NCBI GenBank assembly: GCA_026770585.1
Contig: MU646790.1
Location: forward strand, 273,373 to 284,068
From: Baffinella frigidus
Lineage: Eukaryota > Cryptophyceae > Cryptomonadales > Baffinellaceae
Length of the DNA stretch: 10,696 nt
Direction of reading: 5' to 3'
A model generated the notes under the pieces. That model worked only from the letters and a program-made list of their open reading frames with translations. It did not search any database and had not been told where the DNA came from. Every line of letters begins with the position of its first letter. The first letter of the stretch is position 1. A program made the translations under genes and the position numbers. Below, piece after piece: positions 5,348 through 10,471 of the stretch.

Positions 5348-8300
5348 GTCCGCCCTGGTCCCAGCAGCATGGTCGAAGGAGCGGATCGGTGAGGCGAGGA
5401 GAAGCAGGAGAGCGGACAAGCCCTTGAAGATGGGCAGGCGCCGTGGAGCTGCTGGGATCCCGGCAGCTAGCACATGGCTGATAGTGAACTGTCACTCTCA
5501 TGAACTCGGAGCATTTGTGGGCTCTCTTGGTGGGAAGAGAATGAGGGCTGGTTCGAAAGTTGCGGGGTGCGAGTCATGGCAGCAGAGCCAGCGCCATAGA
5601 GCCAGTAAGTCCCTTTCTCCCGACGCAGCTCCCTCGCATCTCCTCCCCATCTCTGCCTCTCTAATTGCATAACCTCAACACCCCCTCGCGGTTAGCGACG
5701 AGAGCATAGGTCTCAAAGGCGCGGTGCTGGTCTGTGGCAGAGCGGTGTTCGCATCTGTTGGCCACGGAAATAAACGAAACAATGCCACACGTTGACGGTT
5801 CTGCTACTGAACCGCCAACCTTTGCCATACTTTCATGATTTTCCATGGCTAGGCTAACAAATGCGGAAACCGCTCTTTACAGGCGGAGGAACGTTTCGCG
5901 CATGCGCTGGCACCCATGGCGCTCAGGCCCCGCGTTAATGACGGGTACTATCCCGACTATTGAGCACCGTTTCCCGATCGCATATTGAGCACCGTTTCCC
6001 GATTGGGGTTTATTGTGTACCGTTTACCGATTGGGGTTTACCGTTGACCGATTGGCGTTGACGGTTCAGAGTCTCGGGTTGAGGTTCAGGGGGTTTCCCC
6101 ATGGGCGCTGGTGGGTGACGCGCGGTACCCGACGGGTAGCATCCCGCCTACGGTTTGCCGTTTCTTGGTTGGGGTTGGCGTTGTAGGGTTTAGGGTGCAG
6201 GGTCCGCTTACGGTTTACGGTTTACCGATTGGGAGTTACGGTCTAGGGTCGATGTTTATGGGTCAGGGGTCAGGGGTCGGTGTTCAGGGTTGAGGTCCAT
6301 GTTTTTTTTCCATGGGCGCTGCTCTGTGGGTGGGGGAGGATCGCCCCGTAGGCCTCGCGGGTGAGGAGGCCGGCACACGACCAGGCTCCCTCCGACTCAC
6401 GAGACGCAGTGTGGTCGTTCGGGTCTGGCGGATCTGCATGGTTCCGGGATGCGACCCCATCGCACCCAGGCTGCGATTGGACCCATCGCACCCAGGTGCG
6501 ATTGGACGCGAGGTTCTGAGGGGCGTGCGTTCTGCCACGTCAGGTCACGCGTGGGTATTTATTCAAAGTTAATTCTGAGATTCTTTCCAGGGAAACACGC
6601 CGAAGGTCGGCAACTAGGGGCATTGCCATGCGCAATAATGTTTTATCTGTGCCAGGAAATACTTTCACAAGGAGGGAGCGTCACACCTTCAAATTCGATG
6701 TGCGACGCCTGTCACCCGCCCCACACCTTATGAGGGGCGTGGTTCCTGCTCGGGGGGTGGGTTTAGGCTTTACCCTAAACCTACCTAAACCCCAAACACT
6801 AAAAACGAAAACCCAAATCCCGAAACCCACAACTCAAAAGGCAAACGGTGCACCAGGTACGTACATTTCGGGGACGGGGTGATGCTGTTCAACCAGGCGA
6901 CGGACGGGTGCCTGGCGTGCGATCCCCAGGAGCCCCTTTCGGACGAGGCCTTCGCGACCACCTCTACTTGGTAACCCCCCGAACCATTTTTTCGATTGTT
7001 AAAACCGAAACCCGAAAATCGTGAACCCGAAACCCTTGTACCCGAAAGACGAAAGACGAAATGCGATGTGCAGGAACCCCTCTCTGACGAGGCCTTTGCT
7101 ACTACATCCACTCCCGAACCCATTGAAACCGGAAACAAGGAACCTTGTACCCGAACCCCGTAACCCGAAACCCGAGACGGGCAGGTGTCTGGCGTGCGAC
7201 CCCCAGGAATCCCTATCCGACGAGGCTTTCGCTATTGTAGAATTCGGGTTGGCTTGGATTCGGGGTCGGGTCGGCAAATTCGAGGAAATCAAGTTTTATG
7301 CTATCTTATGAGATTGATGACAAGATAGCACCTCCCACCAATAAGATGACACACAACAGCGCATTTTCGTCAGATTCCGCCCGACCCGACCCTAAAAAAC
7401 TCCAAGCCAGCCCGAATTTTACCATGCCAACTCCACCTGGTAATCCCAAACCCCTGATCTCTCGCGCGGTGAGGGGTTTACGCTAATCCCCACACCCTCA
7501 GAACCTCAAACCCTACGCCCTAATCCCTCAACCCTCAACCCTCAAAACATTCAACCCGAACCTCTTGAACCCGAAGCCCAAAAACCTGACCCGACACCCT
7601 AAATCGTGAACCCGAACGGGGTTTCTAGTCGGGAAACCCTCGAGCTCCGCTGGAGGGGCGCGGGAAAGTTCTGGCAGAATGTTGTCGGGAAAAGAGTCAT
7701 CGGGCCAGATTTATCAGGAAACGCCTCAGTTGGTTTCGGTGTGGGACTGCGTGATGCCCGAGGGCTCCCATAGGAACCTTCCCGGTGAATCTAATTTCGG
7801 AACAGCACAGATTTTCTCCCGCTATCTTAGGCTTGCGACGCTGAAGATAAGGGTGTATATGCTATTTTAGGCATACGATGATACTATCCTACGCCTGTTT
7901 ATGTGGACAGATTCTGGTATGTTCCGAGATGAAATCATGTGGTAGGTTACCTTGCGTTTTCCCGGTGAATCATGTTGTAGGTTACCTTGTGCGGGATACT
8001 TGAAACACGTGAGTAGGGCCCGTTGACGAGCAGGGGGGTTGGGGGCAATCAATTGCAGTAATTTCCATTGCCAAACATAGATGAGCTTCACAGAGCCTTG
8101 GGCGTGCTGACTTGCTGACAAGGTTGCTGACGCGGTCGCGTCCCGTAGGTACACCGAGCCGTGTGCGCGCAACACGTTCGAGATCGCGAGATACGAGGGG
8201 CGCGGGGACAAGAAGGACGCCATGTTCGACTTCTCGGGGGATGACATTGTCCACTTTGGCCAGAAGATCCAGATTAAGTGCCGCTCGCAGCTCGTGGGAG

Positions 8301-10471
8301 GACAGGTTGCGAGCCTCCCACCAACCCTCACGGAAGCACCAACTCCATTCATTTCGACCTGTTCCCAAAAGTTGATTGTGTACCAAGATTGGGACTTAAG
8401 TTGACGCAGAGACCGCAGATCTGGGGTCTCTGCAAGGTGAATCTGCGGTCGGAAAATGGACGATTTGGTGTTTCCGTGAGGGTTGGTGGTCTCCCGTGTG
8501 AGTTGCTCCCACCCCACAAGGCCTGCAGGGGTCACGGAAGGCACCCTACCAGGCGTTCCTGGCGCAGCCCCTACACCCTCTCCCCCAACCCTGTTCCCGA
8601 AAGCCTGACCTCCGACCTTGACTTTTCCCTGACACGAATCTGCGTCTCTTCTTCGTCGTCCGTCGCCTGCCTGTATGCAGAGCATCCCCTGCCCTGCTTT
8701 CCCCGGCTACGGACTCGATTGACGGCCAACCCCGCGTCGGGAACCCCGAACGCATGCTTATCCGGGGAAACTTATTTTTCTTTGGTTTGATGGCAAGGAA
8801 AATTACTACATGAATGCTTTAATATTACTAATAAGAACGAATTGTGTAGTAATTTTCCTTGCCATCAAACTAAAGAAAAAAAGGTTTCTCTGGATAGATG
8901 CAGCGTTCATCAGTTATTGTTTATGGTTTATTGTTTCGACGCCAGGCACGCAATTTCATCTCGGAACATACCAGAATCTGTCCACATAAACAGGCGTGAT
9001 GTAGCATCATCGTTTGCCTAAAATAGCATTTACGCCGTTATGTTCGGCGTCGGAAGACTAAGATAGCGGGACAGAATCTGTCTTGTTCCGGAATTAAATC
9101 AAGGCTAACCGTATGCCCTGGGGCAGGCGTGCCTAACGTCAAAGCAATAAACAATAAATAATAACTCATGGACCCTAAACCCTAAAACCCAAACCCTAAA
9201 CCCTAAACCCTAAACCCTAAACCCTAAACCCTAAACCCTAAACTCTCACCCTGCCCCAAGCGTGCCTGACGTGGAACCCGCGCACGCCGACGCCGTTCTC
9301 GCGCCCTCAACCCTAAACCCGAAACCCGAAACCCTAGACGCTAAACACTAAACACTAAACTCTAAACCAGTAACCCGTAACCCTAAACCAGTAACCCGTA
9401 ACCCGTAACCCGTAACCCGTAACCCGTAACTCGTAACCCGTAACCCGTAACCCGTAACCCGTAACCGAAAGCTTAACGTGTGGCCTGGCCCAGGCGTGCC
9501 TGACGTCGAACCCGCGCACGCCGACGTCGTTCTCGCGCTACTCGCGCAACCAGGAGGTAGTACCCCCACACTCAAACCTTCTTCTTCTTTTTCTTCTTCT
9601 TCTTCTTCTTCTTCCTCTTCATTACCCTGAGAGCCTTCTGAAAAGTGATGAACGCGTTCTCGCGCTACGGTTGCGCAACCACGAGGTAACCCCACCTAGA
9701 CTTGGGGTTTGATTGTGAGCGTACGCTCACAATCAAATCCTCAACCTTCTTCTTCTTCATCTTCTTCTTATTACTCTCGAGCCCGGAGATGAATGATCCA
9801 AAAGTCTGTGGGCCTCGAACCCTGAACCCCTAAACCCTACGGCAGGTGGTGATGGTGCGACGAGCGGACTGTTCGACAACCGTTTCCAAACCCTGAATTC
9901 TAACCTCTAAACCCTGAACCCTAACCCCGAACCCGCAACCCTGAACACAACCCTCAAACCTCAGACCTTAAACTTTGAACTAGGTGGTGATGGTGCTCTG
10001 AGCGGAGTGGTGAAGAGTGTGGGAGGAGCAGTCTTTGAATTTCAGTTTCCAGATAGTCGCTTAACCCTCACCCCTCTCCATCCATCGGCCCTCTAACCCC
10101 CGAAGCACTCAAACCCTACCTTAGGTGATGATGGTGCGACGAGCGGACTGGTCCACTCCCGTTTCCAAACCCCGAACCCCAACTCCTAGCCCTTGAACCC
10201 TGAACTCAAACCTCAAACCTCAAACCTCAAACCTCAAACCTCAAACCTCAAACCTCAAACCTCAAACCTCAAACCCTAAACTTTCAAGCAGGTCGTGATG
10301 GTGCGACGAGCGAAGTGGTCGACGGTCTCTGGTGTGGCATGGGACTTCCCAGTCATGTAGGTGACACGTACATGCATGACGCAGGTGGTGATGGTGCGAC
10401 GAGCGGACTGGTCGACAGTGTGGGAGGTGCAGTACCTCGACCCGCAGTTCAAGATGGAGATGGAGGGCCAG
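5192..10471 (+). CDS. CFAP161: CFAP161 (FAP161) homologue, cilia- and flagella-associated protein, exons 1-6, 3' end missing
   Basis: CFAP161 is a microtubule inner protein bound in the lumen of ciliary doublet microtubules. Six exons (5192-5347, 5883-5944, 6857-6970, 8149-8305, 9494-9556, 10385-10471) join in one frame of 213 codons. Landmarks, in order: KIGNWSEDLEFE (about residues 21-32), DGYVHFGDGVMLFN (about 72-85), PCARNTFEIARYEG (about 115-128), IVHFGQKIQI (about 144-153), CLTSNPRTP (about 166-174) and WSTVWEVQYLDPQFKME (about 193-209). These match, in the same order, the conserved blocks I recall of human CFAP161 (about 300 residues; IGNWxED, YIHYGDKVMLVN, GRNTFIIL, YLSSDHRT, DPQLRLEYEG). 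Roughly the last 90 residues lie beyond the right edge. All introns are GT-AG, with phases 0, 2, 2, 0, 0. The repeated xVHFGxxxxL phrase suggests repeated beta-strand units. Confidence 0.9.
5348..5882 (+). other. Intron 1 (535 bp, phase 0)
   Basis: The donor is CAG|GTCCGC and the acceptor CCGCTCTTTACAG|GCG. Unlike introns 2-5 it contains no evident exon copies, MITEs or telomere-like repeats. A short exon-like segment with a GTAAGT at 5607 is present but is not needed to keep the frame. Confidence 0.8.
5883..5944 (+). CDS. CFAP161: CFAP161 exon 2
   Basis: 62 nt between TTTACAG and the donor GTACTA. Read in phase from exon 1 it gives AEERFAHALAPM, then ALRPRVND and the first two bases of a Gly codon completed by exon 3, producing the family phrase DGYVHFGD across the junction. 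It is far too short to be noticed as an open frame by itself. It is identified by fit of phase, splice sites and homology on both sides. Confidence 0.85.
6097..6147 (+). repeat. Degenerate copy of the exon 2 3' end and donor
   Basis: CCCATGGGCGCT...GCGCGGTACCCGACGG|GTAGCATCCCG follows exon 2 and its junction (CCCATGGCGCTCAGGCCCCG...AATGACGG|GTACTATCCCG). The GT donor is kept but there are small insertions that break the frame. A weaker resemblance starts at 6310 (CCATGGGCGCTGCTCTG). Confidence 0.65.
6455..6507 (+). repeat. Two 26-bp tandem repeats with internal hairpins
   Basis: CCCCATCGCACCCAGGCTGCGATTGG is followed by CCCATCGCACCCAGGTGCGATTGG. Each copy holds a small inverted repeat (TCGCACC...GGTGCGA). 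They lie in the middle of intron 2. Confidence 0.8.
6857..6970 (+). CDS. CFAP161: CFAP161 exon 3
   Basis: 114 nt between CACCAG and GTAACC. It starts with the last base of a Gly codon, then YVHFGDGVMLFNQATDG, CLACDPQEPLSDEAFATTST, and ends with TG, completed to Trp by exon 4. YVHFGDGVMLFN is the most recognisable block of the family (human YIHYGDKVMLVN). Two degenerate partial copies follow it in the intron, but only this copy has both splice sites and a clean frame. Confidence 0.9.
7061..7112 (+). repeat. Degenerate copy 1 of the exon 3 3' half
   Basis: GTGCAGGAACCCCTCTCTGA, then CGAGGCCTTTGCTACTACATCC, matches exon 3 (CCCCAGGAGCCCCTTTCGGA, then CGAGGCC...). The translation EPLSDEAFATTST is retained, but the donor is lost (ACTCCCGAACCC in place of ACTTGGTAACCC). 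Confidence 0.85.
7176..7237 (+). repeat. Copy 2 of the exon 3 3' half, cut by a MITE
   Basis: ACGGGCAGGTGTCTGGCGTG, then CGACCCCCAGGAATCC and GACGAGGCTTTCGCT, keeps CLACDPQESLSDEAFA in frame. At 7238-7239 (TA) a 180-bp element interrupts it. After the element, ACCATGCCAACTCCACCTG|GTAATCC resembles the end of exon 3 with its donor. Confidence 0.8.
7240..7419. mobile_element. 180-bp MITE inserted in an exon 3 copy, TA flanks
   Basis: Left end GAATTCGGGTTGGCTTGGAT; the right end is the reverse complement of AAATTCGGGCTGGCTTGGAG. A second block, GGGTCGGGTCGG, is also mirrored. TA stands at 7238-7239 and 7420-7421. The core contains a smaller hairpin (TGCTATCTT...AAGATAGCA). It has no coding capacity. 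Confidence 0.8.
7480..7615 (+). repeat. Degenerate C-rich telomere-like heptamers
   Basis: Runs such as CCTCAAACCCTACGCCCTAATCC, CCTCAACCCTCAACCCTC and CAACCCGAACCTCTTGAACCCG keep an approximate 7-base rhythm but few units are alike. They are older-looking than the array at 9173. Confidence 0.8.
7792..7932. mobile_element. 141-bp MITE in intron 3, 4-bp TSD (AATC), unfilled site adjacent
   Basis: AATC at 7788-7791 and 7933-7936 flanks the element. The undisturbed phrase CCCGGTGAATCATGTTGTAG occurs 30 bp further on (7961-7980) and shows the target before insertion. The terminal repeats (TAATTTCGGAACAGCACAG and, reversed, TCATCTCGGAACATACCAG) match the element at 2016-2160. The same element, inverted, lies at 8956-9096. 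Confidence 0.9.
8149..8305 (+). CDS. CFAP161: CFAP161 exon 4
   Basis: 157 nt, from CCCGTAG to the donor GTTGCG. The first base completes Trp, then YTEPCARNTFEIARYEGRGD, KKDAMFDFSGDD, IVHFGQKIQIKCRSQLVGGQ. PCxRNTFxI followed by xxxYGQ/FGQ is the second conserved block of the family. Its length is not divisible by three, so skipping it would shift the frame. It is flanked by inverted MITE copies on both sides. Confidence 0.9.
8318..8489. mobile_element. 172-bp MITE 12 bases inside the donor of intron 4, 2-bp TSD (TC)
   Basis: The ends CCACCAACCCTCACGGAA and (reversed) CCACCAACCCTCACGGAAAC form the terminal repeats. TC flanks at 8316-8317 and 8490-8491. The core GCAGAGACCGCAGATCTGGG then GTCTCTGCAAGGTGAATCT corresponds to the core of the element at 3265-3416, so both belong to one family. 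Confidence 0.85.
8761..8894. mobile_element. 134-bp MITE with about 50-bp arms, TA flanks
   Basis: TCCGGGGAAACTTATTTTTC, then TTTGGTTTGATGGCAAGGAA and AATTACTACA, is mirrored on the right with few changes, leaving a loop of about 30 bases. TA lies at 8759-8760 and 8895-8896. The arm end GTAGTAATTTTCC is also found inside other elements of the window. Confidence 0.85.
8904..8950 (-). repeat. Inverted duplicate of 9128-9173, carrying an antisense exon 5 fragment
   Basis: Read on the minus strand this is CGTGCCTGGCGTCGAAACAA followed by TAAACCATAAACAATAACT. It matches the plus-strand sequence from 9128 (CGTGCCTAACGTCAAAGCAA...). Its first 16 bases match the start of exon 5 (CGTGCCTGACGTCGAA). 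The MITE at 8956-9096 sits between the two arms. Confidence 0.75.
8956..9096. mobile_element. 141-bp MITE in intron 4, inverted relative to 7792-7932
   Basis: Same length and, by eye, about 85% the same sequence as 7792-7932 in reverse orientation, with the last 40 bases identical. Flanks are AATT (8952-8955) and AATC (9097-9100), a 4-bp duplication with one change. Confidence 0.88.
9124..9142 (+). repeat. Short upstream copy of the exon 5 acceptor end
   Basis: GGGGCAG|GCGTGCCTAACGTC matches GCCCAG|GCGTGCCTGACGTC at the true exon 5 boundary, then diverges into CAATAAACAATAAATAATAA. Confidence 0.7.
9173..9245 (+). repeat. Intronic telomere-like array (CCCTAAA)n
   Basis: About ten heptamers, eight of them perfect CCCTAAA in a row, run C-rich on the plus strand. 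It lies between two partial copies of exon 5. It is the least eroded telomere-like array in the window. Confidence 0.95.
9261..9304 (+). repeat. Upstream copy of the exon 5 5' part (about 44 nt)
   Basis: CCCCAAG|CGTGCCTGACGTGGAACCCG, then CGCACGCCGACGCCGTTCTCGCGC, follows exon 5 almost base for base until CGCGC, then passes into CCTCAACCCTAAACCC. One G is missing at the acceptor (CAAGCG for CAGGCG), so using it would shift the frame. Confidence 0.9.
9301..9472 (+). repeat. Heptamer array passing from CCCGAAA/CACTAAA to (CCCGTAA)n
   Basis: The array begins with CCCTAAACCCGAAACCCGAA, passes through three ACACTAA-type units, then two AACCAGT interruptions, and ends in about ten near-uniform CCCGTAA units. 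All keep a 7-base period. CCCGTAA differs from the telomere unit CCCTAAA and appears to have spread locally. Confidence 0.95.
9494..9556 (+). CDS. CFAP161: CFAP161 exon 5
   Basis: 63 nt, 21 codons, between GGCCCAG and GTAGTA: ACLTSNPRTPTSFSRYSRNQ then E. It corresponds to the human YLSSDHRT...KSSKRSWLQE block. Four copies of parts of this exon exist nearby. This one alone has an intact acceptor, an open frame and an in-frame donor, and it joins exon 4 and exon 6 in phase 0. Confidence 0.85.
9578..9622 (+). repeat. (CTT)n microsatellite, duplicated at 9745-9771
   Basis: CTTCTTCTTTTTCTTCTTCT and similar, followed by ATTACCCTGAGAGCC. The second tract at 9745-9771 is followed by ATTACTCTCGAGCCC. 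Both stand at a similar distance after an exon 5 donor, so they are parts of a duplicated unit. Confidence 0.9.
9652..9689 (+). repeat. Downstream copy of the exon 5 3' part and donor
   Basis: GCGTTCTCGCGCTACGGTTG, then CGCAACCACGAG|GTAACCCC, mirrors exon 5 (TCGTTCTCGCGCTACTCGCG, then CAACCAGGAG|GTAGTACCCC). Two extra bases put it out of frame. Together with the CTT tract that follows, it is a tandem copy of about 130 bp spanning the exon 5 donor. Confidence 0.9.
9708..9737. repeat. 30-bp perfect palindrome
   Basis: TTTGATTGTGAGCGT is followed directly by its exact reverse complement. It lies inside the second copy of the exon 5 donor unit and has no counterpart in the first, so it was gained after duplication. 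Confidence 0.95.
9845..9886 (+). repeat. Decoy copy a of the exon 6 acceptor end
   Basis: GGCAG|GTGGTGATGGTGCGACGAGC then GGACTGTTCGACAACCGTTTCC. It is identical to exon 6 for about 27 bases, then diverges. It is followed by CAAACCCTGAATTC-type repeats. Confidence 0.9.
9984..10045 (+). repeat. Decoy copy b of exon 6, with an in-frame stop
   Basis: TAG|GTGGTGATGGTGCTCTGAGC, then GGAGTGGTGAAGAGTGTGGG and AGGAGCAG, matches exon 6 for about 60 bases, the longest of the decoys. CTCTGA puts a stop codon at the sixth codon. Confidence 0.88.
10135..10166 (+). repeat. Decoy copy c of the exon 6 acceptor end
   Basis: TTAG|GTGATGATGGTGCGACGAGC then GGACTGGTCCACTCCCGTTTCC. After the exon-like part it shares CCGTTTCCAAACCC with copy a, so a and c derive from one duplicated unit. 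Confidence 0.88.
10199..10278 (+). repeat. Intronic heptamer array (CCTCAAA)n
   Basis: About nine uniform CTCAAAC units lie between decoy copies c and d. It has the same 7-base period as the telomere unit but a different, locally homogeneous sequence. Confidence 0.95.
10292..10335 (+). repeat. Decoy copy d of the exon 6 acceptor end
   Basis: CAAGCAG|GTCGTGATGGTGCGACGAGC then GAAGTGGTCGACGGTCTCTGG. It lies only 93 bases upstream of the true acceptor and has a good CAG|G, so it is the strongest competitor for splicing. Confidence 0.88.
10385..10471 (+). CDS. CFAP161: CFAP161 exon 6
   Basis: 29 codons from GACGCAG to the donor GGCCAG|GTCCGC: VVMVRRADWSTVWEVQYLD then PQFKMEMEGQ. It matches the human block ending AAFPDPQLRLEYEG. 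The donor CAG|GTCCGC is the same as that of exon 1. The frame remains open past it, but the following residues do not resemble the family. Confidence 0.85.

Larger units (their letters stand above)
5945..6856 (+). other. Intron 2 (912 bp, phase 2)
   Basis: The first third is built from degenerate G-rich heptamers and a longer unit like ACCGTTTACCGATTGGGGTTT (about 5960-6070 and 6195-6290). It contains a degenerate copy of the exon 2 donor end at 6097-6147. Two 26-bp repeats follow at 6455-6507, and C-rich heptamers (CCCTAAACCTACCTAAACC) lie just before the acceptor CACCAG|G. The strand of the telomere-like repeat switches within the intron. Confidence 0.75.
6971..8148 (+). other. Intron 3 (1178 bp, phase 2)
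   Basis: The donor is TTG|GTAACC and the acceptor CGTCCCGTAG|G. In order it holds CCCGAAA-type heptamers, two partial copies of exon 3 (7061-7112, 7176-7237), a TA-flanked MITE (7240-7419), more degenerate CCCTAAA/CCCGAAC repeats (about 7480-7615), a 141-bp MITE (7792-7932) and a short direct repeat that preserves the unfilled form of that MITE's target. Confidence 0.8.
8306..9493 (+). other. Intron 4 (1188 bp, phase 0)
   Basis: The donor is CAG|GTTGCG and the acceptor CTGGCCCAG|GCG. It contains three MITEs (8318-8489, 8761-8894, 8956-9096), an inverted duplication, upstream partial copies of exon 5 (9127 and 9261), a near-perfect CCCTAAA array and a CCCGTAA array. The stretch 8490-8758 shows nothing recognisable. 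Confidence 0.8.
9557..10384 (+). other. Intron 5 (828 bp, phase 0)
   Basis: The donor is GAG|GTAGTA and the acceptor ATGACGCAG|GTG. It contains a downstream copy of the exon 5 donor end with its CTT tract, a perfect 30-bp palindrome, and four upstream decoy copies of the exon 6 acceptor end alternating with degenerate CCCTGAA, CCTCAAA and CCCTAAA repeats. Confidence 0.85.

Noticed and set aside
5060-5473. 137-codon minus-strand frame rich in Leu and Ala
   Set aside because: It is the complement of CFAP161 exon 1 and its surroundings. The GC-rich codons of the real exon keep the opposite frame open.
5583-5606. Extra small exon in intron 1 ending before GTAAGT
   Set aside because: The donor looks good, but exon 1 joins exon 2 in phase and in line with the family without it; the segment shows no homology.
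7867-8685. 272-codon open frame on the minus strand
   Set aside because: It runs antisense through CFAP161 exon 4, two MITEs and intron sequence, with no recognisable domain. Exon 4 on the plus strand has clear homology and splice sites, so this is a chance frame.
9173-9245. True chromosome end (telomere)
   Set aside because: Coding exons of the same gene lie on both sides, so the array is intronic.
9348-9695. 115-codon minus-strand frame with repeats such as GYGLRVT and a Glu run
   Set aside because: The repeats are the CCCGTAA heptamers and the CTT tract read in reverse. It is simple-sequence translation, not a gene.
9845-10384. CRISPR-like array of regularly spaced repeats
   Set aside because: The spaced repeats are fragments of exon 6 in a eukaryotic intron, with simple heptamers as spacers and no cas genes.
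5192-10471. Dinoflagellate-type gene structure
   Set aside because: TTTAGGG repeats would fit, but all five complete introns use GT-AG and none uses the GC or GA donors common in that group. This does not exclude it, so no lineage is claimed.
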